This document shows positions 5,387 to 6,928 of a DNA stretch of 6,928 nucleotides, piece after piece (the stretch's first letter is position 1; each line of letters begins with the position of its first letter). Origin of the DNA: Candidatus Heimdallarchaeota archaeon. Lineage in GTDB: Archaea > Asgardarchaeota > Heimdallarchaeia > JABLTI01. The stretch covers positions 1-6,928 of the forward strand of contig DAOUWQ010000072.1 of assembly GCA_030667035.1 (NCBI GenBank). Direction: 5' to 3'. Made by a program: the position numbers and the translations under genes. The notes beneath the pieces are model-generated. The model was not told the origin of the DNA. It saw nothing but the letters and a program-made list of their open reading frames with translations, and did no database searches.

Positions 5387-6928
5387 TTGGATAAATACTC
5401 TAGAGAAGTTATGTTAGCATTAACATCAAAAGATTACTTAAAAGCAGTCTCAAAATACCTGCTTTCCTTTGATTTAGAAAATTGGAAAATTTTCTCAGAT
5501 AATTACTATAAATTAACTCCTTTCGAATCTGAAAGAATCCTCACTAAGATAAGGTCAAAAATGGACGTACATTTGATTTTAGATTTATTATCCTTAGCTC
5601 ATGTAATTGGTCAATCCATTTCTTTATCAAATTCTCTGATCAAATCTTTTGTTGGCACTGATATTACTTCTATAGAGCAACAAATTCATGAAAAAACTAA
5701 ATCATTATTAAATTCTCCATTTGCTGAAGAACGAAGAACAGGTCTTTTAATGGCCGGTTATTTTGACTTGGATGAATTCTTCACTATTATTGAAAAAATG
5801 TCTAATTATGATGTTCTTTTTGAAGATGCTTACTTTTCATTAGGGTTATTTACGGATAAAAAAACAATTGAACTTCTTAGTACGAAATTCATCTATTTAA
5901 GTAAAAATACCATCCAAAGAAATGCTATTGCTAAAATTTTAGCTCAAAAAGGTAATCCACTTGCAGCCCTTTGGTTATATAAAAACAAAGGTCTCGTTGA
6001 ATCAACATCAACAACGAAAACAATCTACCTTTCTCGTGATCTTGCTTGGAGTGGCATACTCCCTCACCTATTCTTAGATTCAGATGATGACTTTCTTCAA
6101 CCAATGACATTGAAAATGGTAAATGGATTAGCATTTATTTTGCCATATGATATTGATTTAATCAAAGAAATTGACCTGTATTCTTTAGTACAGAAACTAA
6201 TTGCTATTCAGAATAATTCTCCAACAATTGAATTAATCAAAGCATCTCTTTCAATAAAAATGGCTGTTGAAGAAATCTATTTCAATATCGATCCTTTTGC
6301 GATAGACAAAGAAACACGAAGTGAAATTACTAGATCTTGGAAACTTCTAGAGAGATATCCGAATGAAAAATTAACGATCTTTGTTGAAAAGTTTATTCAA
6401 GAAAATCTAAACCAATCATCACTTCATTTAAAGACAGCAATAAAATTGATTCGCACTTTTAATTTAAGAAATTATGAGGAAGTTCTGATACAGTTTTCCG
6501 AACAAAAATCATTAGAAATTGAAATTCTATTTGAAATAATAACTACTTTGGGTTATATAGGCTCAGAACTATCTGTCGAATATATCATTGAGAAAATAAA
6601 TGAAATGATTGATTTTGAAAAGCGAACTCTCTTAACAGATCAAATGATACAATTTCATTCAGATATTGATTACTTTGATGATTTTGATAATGAGCAATTA
6701 AAAATGAACGGAAGAACCCTCGAAGATGACATTATTGTGTGGAATGAGGGAGATAATGAAGATATGTTCTATTGGAATGCGCTATTCTCTCTAAGTAAAA
6801 TAAAATCTGAAAAAGCAATACCATTGTTGCTTACCGCGCTCAATGATTACGACCCAAAAATAAGATTAGAAGCAATTTCCGGATTGAAAGCAATAAAACA
6901 CTTTGATTCAAATATCGAAGAAAAATTA
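5387..6928 (+). CDS. HEAT-repeat protein (partial, runs off the window end)
   Basis: The frame from TTG 5387 stays open to the last base, giving 514 residues with no stop. The product is almost entirely helical, with no signal peptide or membrane segment, so a cytoplasmic alpha-solenoid is likely. The clearest repeat is at the visible end: AIPLLLTALNDYDPKIRLEA and what follows (about 479-504) shows the HEAT pattern of two amphipathic helices with a D-x-x-x-R turn, and the preceding helix (YWNALFSLSKIKS) matches the end of another. Earlier parts show weaker helical repeats, for example EERRTGLLMAGYFDLDEFF and RNAIAKILAQKGNPLAALWL. An acidic, less regular stretch lies at about 422-460 and may be a loop. 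HEAT solenoids are protein-binding scaffolds; the partner is unknown. The gene is divergent from the calcium-repeat membrane gene across a highly structured intergenic region, so shared regulation is possible. Confidence 0.8.
   Translation, partial: MDKYSREVMLALTSKDYLKAVSKYLLSFDLENWKIFSDNYYKLTPFESERILTKIRSKMDVHLILDLLSLAHVIGQSISLSNSLIKSFVGTDITSIEQQIHEKTKSLLNSPFAEERRTGLLMAGYFDLDEFFTIIEKMSNYDVLFEDAYFSLGLFTDKKTIELLSTKFIYLSKNTIQRNAIAKILAQKGNPLAALWLYKNKGLVESTSTTKTIYLSRDLAWSGILPHLFLDSDDDFLQPMTLKMVNGLAFILPYDIDLIKEIDLYSLVQKLIAIQNNSPTIELIKASLSIKMAVEEIYFNIDPFAIDKETRSEITRSWKLLERYPNEKLTIFVEKFIQENLNQSSLHLKTAIKLIRTFNLRNYEEVLIQFSEQKSLEIEILFEIITTLGYIGSELSVEYIIEKINEMIDFEKRTLLTDQMIQFHSDIDYFDDFDNEQLKMNGRTLEDDIIVWNEGDNEDMFYWNALFSLSKIKSEKAIPLLLTALNDYDPKIRLEAISGLKAIKHFDSNIEEKL

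Noticed and set aside
5931..6134. 67-codon minus-strand frame
   Set aside because: Antisense to the open HEAT-repeat frame; no start signal or protein features.
1..6928. CRISPR array, transposase or integrase genes, attachment sites
   Set aside because: No regularly spaced identical repeats and no recognisable mobile-element proteins; the inverted repeats seen are short and in promoter or terminator positions.

Overview
The window is AT-rich and looks archaeal. Signs of this are GGTG/GGTGA Shine-Dalgarno cores (complementary to the archaeal 16S 3' end) placed 6-10 nt before start codons, frequent TTG starts, TATA-like boxes at promoter distance, oligo-T runs after stop codons, an archaeal-flavoured tRNA-guanine transglycosylase fold, and envelope proteins with an N-terminal signal and a C-terminal membrane anchor ending in basic residues. 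The mix of HEAT-repeat protein, thrombospondin-type calcium repeats and a membrane protein with cytoplasmic zinc-ribbon/RING-like clusters resembles what is seen in Asgard-type archaea, but that placement is inference. No mobile element, tRNA, rRNA or CRISPR array was seen.

Layout from left to right. At 3-218 (+) lies the 3' end of an unrecognised gene. It is followed 22 bp later by a transglycosylase-family gene (241-1365, +), probably in the same transcript. This enzyme keeps the DSGGF motif and the zinc site but carries Glu where the family has its nucleophilic Asp. It also lacks the C-terminal domains of archaeal TgtA, so it is a divergent paralogue, perhaps nearer to DNA-modifying DpdA proteins. 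Next comes an independently transcribed, densely glycosylatable surface protein with a C-terminal anchor (1487-2407, +). A strong inverted-repeat terminator (2424-2445) separates it from a convergent minus-strand gene.

On the minus strand, a divergent mannose-1-phosphate guanylyltransferase-like protein (3578-2460) lies downstream of a modular membrane protein (4991-3672). The latter has seven extracellular calcium-binding repeats, one transmembrane helix, and a cytoplasmic winged-helix-like segment followed by Cys-rich zinc clusters. A T-run and a separate promoter in the 93-bp gap suggest separate transcripts.

A roughly 395-bp divergent intergenic region (4992-5386) is the most structured non-coding part. 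It has a promoter TATA embedded in a palindrome, a second 19-bp palindrome, a perfect TTTATATATAAA box, a locally GC-richer stretch that could be a small RNA, and a cluster of inverted repeats directly before a rightward gene. That gene (5387 to the window end, +) is a HEAT-repeat protein starting at TTG, open for 514 codons without a stop.

Taken together, three genes concern the cell surface: a glycoprotein, a sugar-nucleotide enzyme homologue and a calcium-repeat receptor-like protein. The left end carries a base-modification enzyme. No single operon unites them.
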